Positions 22,326 to 32,422 of a stretch of 64,000 bases of DNA are shown here, piece after piece. The position numbers were made by a program, and so were the translations under genes. The notes beneath the pieces are model-generated. The model was not told the DNA's origin. It saw only the letters and a list, made by a program, of their open reading frames with translations, and searched no databases. The stretch comes from Rhypophila decipiens (Eukaryota > Ascomycota > Sordariomycetes > Sordariales > Naviculisporaceae), in NCBI GenBank assembly GCA_033297075.1, contig MU858241.1, forward strand, positions 1 to 64,000, in the 5' to 3' direction. Within the stretch, counting starts at the first letter, position 1, and each line of letters begins with the position of its first letter.

Positions 22326-22685
22326 GGGTTCGGTTTGGGAGGGATGGATATTATTTGGAAGGAATGGTTAGAGATTGGAAGGCTGTCTGGCTGGAGCGAT
22401 GGAGGATGGATTGCTTGGGGGGCAGGAAGGATCTAGCTTGTCGAGACATGATCGGCTGGATTGCGGCTTGGAATTGAGGCATCAGGTTCGGTGTTACCGT
22501 ACTGGGGACGATGAAGGACGGATCCACCAACACAAAGTTCTTGATCTCGGGCCGGTGGTTGACCGTCGATTCCAGTGTGCCGGGTCGGGACTTCCTACTG
22601 CTGATTCTGACTCGGGCAAATCCACATGCTTCTCCACTCGGCGGCTCATTGGCCGTGCCCGTGAGAGCCCACAACAACAACCAGT

Positions 22686-22783
22686 GGCGTGGTGGCAGAG
22701 TGGTCTAATGCGCAAGACTTGAATATCCATATTTGAGTGATCTTGTCTCTTCGGAGGCGTCCGTTCGAACCGGGCCCACGTCG
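22686..22783 (+). tRNA. tRNA-Ser (anticodon UGA) with an intron
   Basis: A full cloverleaf can be drawn. The acceptor arms are GGCGTGG (22686-22692) and CCACGTC (22776-22782) with discriminator G. The anticodon stem is CAAGA/TCTTG. The loop CTTGAA has U33 followed by TGA at 22720-22722. A long variable arm (CTCTTCGGAG) is present, and the T arm is GTCCG-TTCGAAC-CGGGC. About 16 nt inserted after position 37 (near 22724-22739) form a canonical tRNA intron. The long variable arm agrees with a class II tRNA. It lies about 360 bp beyond the acetyltransferase gene. Confidence 0.88.
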
Positions 22784-24881
22784 TGAACAATGTGAGCTGT
22801 CCTCACATCGATACGTTTTGCTTCATATTGGTATTTTTGTTTTGATGACGTATCTCAAAGCCGCGACATATCAATTCACCTGCATATCTGCCTATAGTAT
22901 ATCTGAAGCTTGCAAGTGTAGCGAGGCGTTTAGCTAATACAATGTCCACAATTAGGGCACTAGTGTGAGTGTTTTTTTCTTGCACGAGTTGTAGACCGAG
23001 GTGTGATTTGACATCGGTCCTTCCCCGTAGCGATTTAATTGCCTGCATTTGTTTCAGGTTAACTTTATAAGTTCATACACAATCTTTGCAGCTAGCGCCA
23101 TCTCATCTTGGATAAAGCCAAGCAGAATTGCTGCTTGGTTTATTACAGTTACATCCAGATATGGTGTTACATTAGATCTTACATTAGGAGGACCCCTGGT
23201 ATCGGTATTTGTATTATTGTGCTGGTTCTGGTGCTGTTTATCGCCGAGAATGGAATCTCGACCGTGGGAAGAACAAGCTGAACAACCCGAAACACTAAAA
23301 CACTTGCCGACGACTGTCGAGACTTAGAGAATGACTTTTTTTTTCTCCTCCGTGGTTGTTTTGCGGCGAAGGCCTTCCCATGCCGGCAAGATGCTCAAAA
23401 TCTTGGCATGCAAATCGCTGCAAAGACTCGTTCGTCCGTTCTTTCCCCCAGTCCCAAAAGCAACAACATGGCCGGGGTCTTTGTCGATCAATCGAGGTCC
23501 ATGATCTCTTGGCTACGATGTTTTTTTCCAGACTCTGAACATAGATCTGCTAGCTGCATTTCAGCCCCTGTCAAACTTTTTTACCCCTCTTCAAAGGGAT
23601 TCTTTCTTGTCCATTTCTACCTTGACTGAATCCGCGACGATGCCAATTCGTGTTGGTCATCCATTGTCCCTTTTGGGACAGACTTCCGGAATGCACGCCG
23701 CGTTATTCCGTCAATTATTGGCCTCTTGGTCTTAATTGGAGCCACCCGGAGCATTAGGATACCACATCGCGTCCGCTTCGAACACGTCTCGTGCAGCTTA
23801 ACCGGCATAACATCATCCACCCTTCATGTTCCTGTGTTGGCCCGTGGAACGCAGACCTTCTCTCCTTATCGAATTATCCCTCATTGCCCGTGGCCAGACT
23901 CCTCGGTAGGCTAAATCGACTTCCCATATTCTGCAAAGCCATGTCTAGGGCTGTCTGTGCACAGTTCTCGACTGCCAATGACTGTCAATGACTAAAGATC
24001 TACTTCCTCGTTGTCCTCCTCTTCCGTCGTTGGGTTTCCACGCGGCAGGCAAGCCACAGAAGAGCGAAAACTGCCTAGCAGCTTTACTCGAAGCAGATTA
24101 CCTGGACGCATTGACCCTAATACCTACCATCTTCCCCAGCTGCCCGGCTGATGGAGGGTGAATGAGCCGCGGGGTCTCAATCCGCTCATCTCGTTGGCTC
24201 GCCAAGATCCGGGGGGTTACACACCCTACTTGCTCTTTCGCTCTGGGACAGCAAAACAACGGGCCCTCCGGGTCTGGTTCAAAGCCGTCGTCCGAGGAAT
24301 GGCTGGAGCTGTCACATTGAGGATCGGAGACAGGAAGTGCTCTCGGTCCGTGCAGCTGTGGCTGGCCAGAACGAGAATCATCAGCCATTGTAAACATATC
24401 TTCTTGCCAGTTCATTCGCGCGCTTGCCCTGTTTTCTTTCCTCGTAAACCGAAAACGTCAGTGCTCGCTGCAGGTCAAAGCCCAGGACCTAGGTTCCCAG
24501 TAGCTTGTTTTCCTTCAGATCCCGTCGCACAGACACGACCACGCCCTGTGAAGCTTGATTCTCTTCCAATCGCAGCATCATCACGGCCCGTTCATACAAG
24601 ATAGACAAGTCACCCGCCAGCCTCTACAGTCCGAGATCAACGTACCTGGGCATCGACCGCTCTCACCCTCAGCTTTCCAAGTCCAGGGTTCGGTCGACGT
24701 TCAGCCTTCATGGGCGAACGGTTGTGTCGGGTTCAAGTACTTGAAGCTCGATCCCGCCCCTGTCCCTGTTTTCTTGGCTCCTTGTGATGGTCAAGTTTCC
24801 AACCGAGAACTCGACGACGTACGCAAACAACAAAGCTTGACAAGTTGACGGCCGAAAGCAATTCACGTCAGTCTTGCAAGA
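22784..24881. other. long intergenic region before the rhodopsin-like gene
   Basis: Nothing with protein features is visible. Pyrimidine-rich tracts (23330-23350, 23520-23600) and a GC-richer 24000-24880 suggest promoter and leader sequence of the downstream gene. Open frames here lack conserved motifs. Confidence 0.4.
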
Positions 24882-26233
24882 ATGTCGGACGCCGAAGGTC
24901 CACCGCCGCCGCCGCCGCCCTTTGTCGAGCCATACCCGGGCTTCTCAGATGAGACCAATGGCCCCCTCATCGTCGTCGTCACGACGGCCCTGACAGGTCT
25001 CGCGACCTTGTTCGTCATAGCACGAATCTACAGTCGGATGATATCAGTCGGAAAGATAGCCCTCGATGACTGGATCATTATTGTTTCTATTGTATGCACA
25101 TCCCATACCCCAACTTCCCCAGAATTCCCCAGTCCAAGCTAACATTGGTTACCAGGTCCTCGGCATCTGGTACGTCGGCATGAGCGGCGCAGCAGTGCAC
25201 TACGGCGGCGGGCGGCACATCATGACCCTCAAACCAGAAGACACCACACAAGTCATCAAATTAACAGTGATATCGTTCGTCCCGGGCGTGACGTCGTTTG
25301 TATTACCCAAATTCGGCGTCGTCATCCTCCTCGCCAAACTCCTCAACCCGCCACGACTGCACATCATCTTTATGTGGATCATCTCCGTCATCTACGGCCT
25401 CATGACGGTTGCGATGTTATCGCTCAACTTTGGGCAGTGCACGCCTGCTGCGGCGCAGTGGGATATGGCCGTGAAGGGGACCTGCATGGATCGGAAGATT
25501 GTGGTCAACTATGCCATGACCTTGGGGATTGTCGGAGCGATTTACGACTTTTACCTAGCTGCATATCCGACTTTTGTGCTTTGGGGGTTGCAGATGAATA
25601 TCAAGAAGAAGCTTGCTCTTTGTAGCTCGCTGGGGTTTGGATACTGGTGAGTTGCAGTGGACCATGAGAAACTTTTAGTATGAGGATGTCTTTGCTGATG
25701 GATTTTTATGCGACAGCGCCGGCGCAGTGGCCATTTACAAGTGCACGACTTTCCAGGGCTTGCTCACGTTGCAGGATTACACCTACGCACTGGGGAATGT
25801 TGTCTTGTGGACCAAGTATGTTGCCAATTCTCTGATTAATCCTCCTCTTGGACGGTTCCTAACTCTTTTGAACAGTATCGAAGCCAACAGCGTGGTGATA
25901 TCAGCATGCATCCCGCTCCTCCTGCCATTAATGAAGAAGATCTTTGGGTCGTCTGCGCTGGGAGGAAGCACAGGAAAATCAGGCGGTGCAGTGTCAGGAA
26001 ACTCGGCAAAGTCCAACAGCGGGAATGGCGCATCCGGACTGGTCACGTTTGGTGCGGGTTCTTCGAAGCGGTCAAAGACCTTGTCGTCACATTTCGACGG
26101 CACAAACGACAGCGAGGACAGCAAGTATATCATACTTGAGGAGCGGTCATTTCAGTATTCCTCGCGTGAGGCGGGCGATGAGGATGCTAGTGTTTTGGAA
26201 CGGGTGAGGGCAACGAGGCAGCAAGGTTGGTGA
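24882..26233 (+). CDS. fungal rhodopsin-domain seven-helix membrane protein (PTH11-like fold)
   Basis: It belongs to the large fungal family of seven-helix integral membrane proteins annotated as rhodopsin domain, related in fold to PTH11-type receptors. They are not retinal pigments. The exons 24882-25091, 25156-25646, 25717-25815 and 25876-26233 join in frame to give 385 residues. The start MSDAEG is followed by a proline run and the first helix, then RIYSRMISVGKIALDDWIII, the family's RxxxR...DDW motif. Further helices follow, with conserved QCTP and the GTCMDRKIVVNYAM segment. The C-terminal 120 residues are a polar Gly/Ser-rich cytoplasmic tail with EERSFQYSS. It has the usual length and exon style. 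A receptor role is possible but unproven for most members. Confidence 0.88.
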
Positions 26234-28476
26234 TTGATTGTGGCTTGGAGGCGAGAGCGGTGGATATCATTGTCTGATATTGTTGACCATTATCACGACA
26301 TGGATCAACAACGCCGGCATGTTCTGTACTAGTATGGCATTTCGGATCTTGGGACTATCATTATCATTGCATGCCCTCATTGTACTCACAATCGTCTTTA
26401 TTTTCAGTATATCACCGGCTGCTATCTTTGTTTCAAAGCAGTTCATCTTTTACGCATCTCTTGCCCATTGCAGGTTTTGAACCCATCTAACCATTTTTAT
26501 TGTTCCAATTGTACCAATGCTAACAGAGTCACAACAATCTCTAACGGTACCCTCTGCAATGGTCTCTTTAGGTGAGCAAACTGCCTGGAAAAGCCTGGTT
26601 CGACAGACAATACATGAGAATATTGACAGATATTTCTTCCCAGAATGGACGGAACGGACATAACATGCCAAAGAGAGTGCCAAAAACGCCAGTATTGGAC
26701 CAGTGCAGCTCTTCAAGTCATTAACATGTTGTATTGAGCATAGAAGCCGTTTCACTCAGCACGTCGGCGTCCAGGCTGATGTCAAAGCTCCTGGCTAGAG
26801 AGTGACTTTTCGGTGGACGTTTCATCTAACCAAATACCCATTACACCTCGGTAATGTATGGAAAGGGGGCTTCTTGTGCTCATGTTTCGACTTATTAACC
26901 AAGCGATATTTTCCCATTTAATTTCACTGTCAAGATTTGTCCGTCGGTCTCTTTGTCCGTCGGTATCGGATCGGCAGGTTCGGATAACGGGAATAAGAGA
27001 TCAACCTGGCGGCAAAGATGGGATGAAGCAGTGAGCAATCTCGTCGGGCGTACCCTGCTGTGAAATTGTTATGGTGGGGATTTCGTTTTGTTCATCTCTG
27101 CCTCTCCTAGACCACCACCACAAGATAGTTGTAGCTATTGAGTTGACTGTTTGTGGATACAGTCATCATGTCGGCCTGCGGAACCATGTATCTGCAACGC
27201 TGATTTTGGAGGTTATGTCAAGGATCAGTCATCATGTAAGCTGTTCACTGAGCATCAGGTCCTCTTCTATTCTGGAGGTTGACCAGCGTATTTGGTCCCG
27301 AAATTACGTACCCATACACGCTATTACGCCTTTCAGCAGTGCTTGGCTCTCGATACTCGACCCGGCCGCTCGGACCCCTTTCTTTTTTCTGCATGCGTGC
27401 AGCTGCAGGACGGCACGATCTAGATTTTTATTTTATTTAGTGGCTGCATGCACCGGTAAGCACTTGACGCGGAGTGCTGCCCTTCGAGGAGGGTGGTATT
27501 GTACCGATGTAACCCTGTTCTGCCGTGTAAGTCGGCTTGGTATGCGCACCAATCACAGGGCGGGATTTACAAGTTTGTGGAACCTGAGGACGGCTGGAAG
27601 AGACGCCCTCGCTTGGGTTTGGCAAGTCAAGCTCAAAGCACTGCAGTGAGAAAATATTTTGAGTTCGGTTAGTTGGTATAATATAGTGTCTGGCTGGCTA
27701 TTTGGGGGGCACCTCATAATGATGGGTGGCGGCTTTCGAGTTTGGAATACATTCTTGCCACTTTGGGGTCTGGCTTGATGGGGGAGAAGCACGTTGAAGG
27801 AAAGGAAGATTAGGAGGGTATAGGATAGAAGTGGAAGTCTGAACCGGGGGAAAGTATTTCCTTTGGCGAGGGGTTGCGGGCGGTGGGATGAGAAATTCAC
27901 TGCATCAAAAAACGGCTGTCACCCATGTAGAACATAATTACCAGTTACAGTGAGTGTTGGGTGTAAGGCAGTTCCCATGTATACCTACAGCAAAATGTGC
28001 AAAATTGCGGTAAAGAGAGAAGCCTGTAGGGCCTAGAGTGAGGAACTTGGAGGCATATATCTGCATTTTACAGGGCTTATAGTGTACAGTCAATACCTGT
28101 TTTCACGTCCCATGTGTCTGTCAATCCAGTCAGCGATTCAACGAGGAAGCCGACCTGTCATTTCGCCTCGTGATCCTCTGTTACAAAAGTCCGGTTCACA
28201 CTTTTAGCACGAAACCGGATAAATGCGCAACATCAATTCCAATCGTTTAGCACAACAGCTGAGCTGGATGGCGGGACCTCACCACCAATGAATCACGAAA
28301 GTTGAAGAACCTCGGGGCTCGGACATGACGATGATTCAACATCATTGGTGCACATTACGTGAATGGATGTGTGTGGCGTGTCTGTGTGCTCATTATATAA
28401 CTAAATGTTCCAATAACATGACCATACCTCAGTCGTAAAGAGATATAGAGGTATTACATATATCATTAGTCCAAGG
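26234..28476. other. intergenic, nothing recognised
   Basis: This is a convergent gap of 2.2 kb. A 192-codon open frame at 27071-27649 has no conserved motif and unusual composition, and I take it to be chance. Nothing else is evident. Confidence 0.4.
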
Positions 28477-29754
28477 TCAAAGGTAGACATAACAAAAGGG
28501 TCCCGCCGTGGTGCTCAGCAATTCCTTGATCTTCTTGGGACTCCCCGCCGCATACCCGGCATTGACATAATCCTCGATCGTGGTGTCCGCGCTGGGCGGG
28601 TTATTCAAGAAGGTGTTGGTCCCCGCCACGGCGGATGCTCCCTTGGTGCGAGTCTGCGGGTCGAGTTGCTGCCAAATCCACCATACCCGATCGATCATTC
28701 CGTGATGGAGGTAAAACGCCGGATCACCGGGGGAGACGAAAAAGTCACGGCCGGGGTCGCCGCCGAGGGCAAAGTGGCCGCCGCCGTGGACGCCAATGTT
28801 GGGCATGTTGCCTTGAAGTGTGGTCTGGAAATCAAGGATGTTTTGCGGCTGGAGGATTGTCGAGAGGGTGGCGGAGGCGTTGGCAAACATTTGGTTGATG
28901 GCTGTTGTGAGGTCGCGTTTCAGGCAGCGAGGGTTATACGCGAAGGGACCGTTGGGGTTCTGCTCGTTGAGACCACCGGGGAGATCGAGACTGACGGGGC
29001 CGAGATTGACGCTCATGTTTTTGAAGGGGCCGGAGGTGACGCATCCGCCGCCGGTGCCGGCGGGGAGGTACACGGGGGGAAGACCTGCGCTCACGCCGAG
29101 GATGAGGTCCGGCTTGTTGGGGATGAAGGCGCCGTTGCCCGACATGGAGGTGTCGCTGCCGTCGAAGATGGCTGAGTTTTCCATGCCTTGGATGGCGGTC
29201 AGACCCCAGTTCCAGTACGGCTGGCTGCCTTGGTAGCCGCACTCGTCTTGCAGGGCTTTCTCGTAGAGCCAGGTGTAGTAGCGGTGCCAGGAGAGGAAGT
29301 TGCCGGTCCAGTGGATCGTCATGGTCTGGTTGATGTGTGTCGCGATGAAGTCATCGTACCGGCTCTTGGCGCCTGGGACCAGCGACGAGGGTGTTTTTGC
29401 TGGCTTGGACTGGAGGCACTTGACTGCTCGGATGTAGTCCTTCTTTTCCCAGGTGCTCAACAGGTTCCTGTGGGAAAGTCAGTTGTTGTTGGTGATGTCA
29501 CAAGAATGAAGAGCCGGTACTCACCACTCCCTGCGGATCTGAAGTCTGCTCAAAGTGCATTTGGGTTGTCCTCCACCACGCTTCTCCAAGACCTCGAGCT
29601 CCTCCTGGATATCGGTAAATGTGGCATTGCCCAGAGTCTCCAGCTGAGCGAGTGCCTGCTGAGGATCGAGCGGAACAGCATCAGGGGCTTGGGGTGCAGC
29701 TAACGCCGTGGATGCAGCCTGGAGGCCAATGAGCATGAGACTGGTGGCGCGCAT
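28477..29754 (-). CDS. secreted tyrosinase
   Basis: This is a type-3 copper oxidase that hydroxylates monophenols and oxidises diphenols to quinones, feeding melanin-like pigment. Exon 1 is 29754-29525 and exon 2 is 29467-28477, giving 406 residues. The N-terminus MRATSLMLIGLQAASTALA is a signal peptide. The CuA site has His at about 121, 129 and 138 (ATHINQ, TIHWTGNFLSWH), followed by YYTWLYEKAL and the PYWNW motif. The CuB site has His at about 304, 308 and 331 (GVHGGGHFALGG and DPAFYLHHGMIDRVWW). The protein ends shortly after CuB without the long C-terminal shielding domain, as in short secreted fungal tyrosinases. Its promoter carries a CACGTG box inside tandem 9-bp repeats. Confidence 0.95.
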
Positions 29755-29854
29755 GTTGGCTGGTATGATGCCGGCGACGACGATTATGATATCCGAGGAC
29801 TACTGGAGGATATTGAAAGAGTAATGGATCCGGGATGTGTTGCGGGAGAGCCTC

Positions 29855-29861
29855 ATAAATA
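29855..29861 (-). promoter_or_regulatory. TATA-like element of the tyrosinase gene
   Basis: TATTTAT on the minus strand lies about 100 bp before the tyrosinase ATG at 29754. Confidence 0.35.
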
Positions 29862-29897
29862 ACTGATTGCTGGTACCATGGGGTCGGTGATCCTTTT

Positions 29898-29926
29898 CCA
29901 CGTGGTCAACGTGGTCAACGTGGTGG
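29898..29926 (-). promoter_or_regulatory. CACGTG box with tandem 9-bp repeats
   Basis: A palindromic CCACGTGG (29898-29905) overlaps three tandem copies of CGTGGTCAA, the third degenerate. It is about 145-170 bp upstream of the tyrosinase start. CACGTG is the core of bHLH-type (E-box) sites. The factor is unknown. Confidence 0.4.
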
Positions 29927-32422
29927 TCGGCGATGTTGGGAGGCGATGCGGCGTCAAAGACGACGCTACTAACTGCATGTAGGGTAGATACCCGGTTGTT
30001 TAGTGATACTTTGTCTCCCCGAAGATCTGTGCAGCAGAGACAAAGCGCCCGAGATAATTCGCTGCGCTTGATCAAAAGCACCGGCCAGCGTTCCAACCGC
30101 AGATGAAAGTTAGCCGCCGACATCAACCGCCTGTTCAGTGCGGCACTTTTTGTCTGGCTCGTCGTTTGCGTTAGTCACGTCAAATCTGTCTGGGTTCGCT
30201 TGCTAGTATCGATTCGAGGGGAGATAATGTTGACTATCGATCCTGTGCATGATGGATGCTGCCTCCTTTTTGCTTCCTCTCTTCCTTCTTCTTCTATCTT
30301 TGTCTTGCTTTTTTTCATTCCTTTTTTTGCGCAGAGTCTCATTCTGCGATCTAATGCAACAACCAAATCATCGCCAGAGTAGCATCGTATATGGACACCG
30401 GTCCGGGGATAGATGCAAAATGGTGGTGTCGGGCCGCTTCACCTTGGTCACTGGTGCAGTGTTGCCCCCACTGAGATGTCTGTCACCAGGGAGTGGCAAT
30501 CCGAACATTTCGTAGGTAACTGTCGGTACCATTATTGAAGAAAAGGGGGGTTATTATGGAATCCCTAATGAACCATTCATCCGAATCTCTTCCGGATATT
30601 ACAGGCGCCAACATCGCGAGATGGGCCTTCTCCGTGATGATCGTTCCGATATTGATGCTCAACGCTAGATGATAACTTGAGAACCTGACCTCGGCCTATT
30701 GACCATGACACGCTCTTGAGCCAAGAAAAGGTCATCTTGTGCGCTGGCGATGAGGTTACCCAGAACGGCCCCTTTCCAAAGAGGCGCTCGCCAGGGCGTT
30801 TATTTGCAGCGTTACACTGCCGACCTCGCTGGGATTCGCCCGGGACACGCCCTGTAGCTTCCGAGCTTACCAACATCTTAGTAGCACACTAGTGGACGTA
30901 CGCTGGATTTCCCGGTAACCCGTCCCTGAGGCCTTTCGCTATTGGGCGTAGTGCCGCCTCCAACCCGGAGGTCTAGCAGATCGATCGCTTGTGGACAGTG
31001 GGGGAAGGATTATCCGCCCTACAACCGCGAAGCTTGTTTGTCTTGGTCGCTAATTTTTGCTTTTTACGAGACAAGCTTGATCACTCTATGTCCGGCTGGA
31101 ATCGTCTAGATTGCGGGGTAGAGTACCTATCTAGATTCCGCCTTGCATTTATGTTCTTGGCTAACTGTTTTGTTGATGTTAGTGTAGAAGGCTTTGACAT
31201 GATGGGACAAGTTGCCGCATGACGCTATCCGAAAAGCTAGAGCCTTTTTACTGTATTCGTAACACACTGTCACACACGAGTATGATAGTGAGCAATGTTC
31301 CTGGCGTGGACCAGTGACCGCAGTTGAGGTGTAAGAAGGCACTATCGATGTAACCCCAAACATGCTGCCAATATCGGACGGTGCAGGATTCCAAGTACCT
31401 GTACCAGTTGGTCTTTTCATCACGACGACCACGTGGACTGGAAGTCCATGGGTCGCCATGCTTCCAGTGACTTGCAGTGAGAACGTGGAGAGAAAGGATG
31501 GACAGATGACAAAAATGTCCCTGCAGATGAGTTCCCCGAGCAAGATTGTGCAAACAAAGCTGAGCTGCGCCAAGACAATAACCTTACATCGGCATCTTGA
31601 TATGCCGGAGACATTCGCTTTAGTTAGAAAGTATGTAAGAGAGAGGCGTGGACGGCATGATATTTCACTTAAAATAGGATATTCTCAAATTAGCTTTCAT
31701 ATCCGGGTCTCCCAATGCCAACACCGTCGCGTCCTCGCCTTTCTTCATTAGAAGAAGGGTACAGCTAGATTGAAGCTCATGAACAAACCGTGATTACCAT
31801 AATCCCATGTCCATGGCACGGAGGCTTACTAGCCTCAAGAGGAACCAGGCAAACGTAGGTAATCTTGGAGCTCAACTGACTGCAAAAGTACTACCAGCTA
31901 TTCCATTTGAGCACACCTCACCCAAACTATTGGCCCCTCGCTACCATAGCTCTTACATATACTTGTACTCTGCAGATGCCACATGGCATGGCATGACGGC
32001 ATGGATCTATTTACACCCACTCCAACTGCTGACCCATACCCCGAGCCAAGTAATGTGTTGAGAGCCGTAGCGCTTACGAGCTGCACGAGCTGTATAGTTT
32101 GAAATCCCATAGAGGCATGTTCTGCGGACTTCGGATTCTTTGTAACAATCCCAAGATTTCGACAGAGGTTAGCGTGTAAGGTCGCAGATCCCATCTTTTC
32201 CTTCGATCCCAGATCCACATGCTACCAAACAATCACATACCAGGGGAGGTACACACACTAGCACAGTCACGGTCGGCATATATGGCGGTCCATTGCAAGC
32301 AACCACGTGCCCGTACCCTATGTCAGTGTGTTGCTATTGTGACCCCGCTAAGTGCTCTTATCAGGTCTATCATATCTCTCTCTCCATCAAGACTGAGTTT
32401 TGTCTCCCCGTCCTCACTAGTC

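Larger units (their letters stand above)
29755..32422. other. long intergenic region upstream of tyrosinase
   Basis: The tyrosinase promoter occupies about 29755-30130. 30580-31010 is GC-rich with an open minus-strand frame (30577-30876) of unknown meaning. 31100-32400 has short open frames with no recognisable domain. I cannot support a gene here. Confidence 0.35.

Noticed and set aside
23049..23327. 92-codon hydrophobic plus-strand frame after the tRNA
   Set aside because: It looks like a membrane protein fragment at first, but it has no homologous motif and ends in a low-quality tail, so it is probably chance.
27071..27649. 192-codon open frame in an intergenic gap
   Set aside because: It has no conserved motif, odd composition and no flanking splice or start signals. 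Chance length in GC-moderate DNA explains it.
28666..29175. 169-codon plus-strand open frame
   Set aside because: It is antisense to the tyrosinase exon, and its Gly/Val/Ala-rich composition follows from the GC-rich complementary codons.
30577..30876. 99-codon minus-strand frame in a GC-rich block
   Set aside because: It has no domain, signal peptide or intron structure. It may be regulatory or remnant sequence, but nothing supports a gene.
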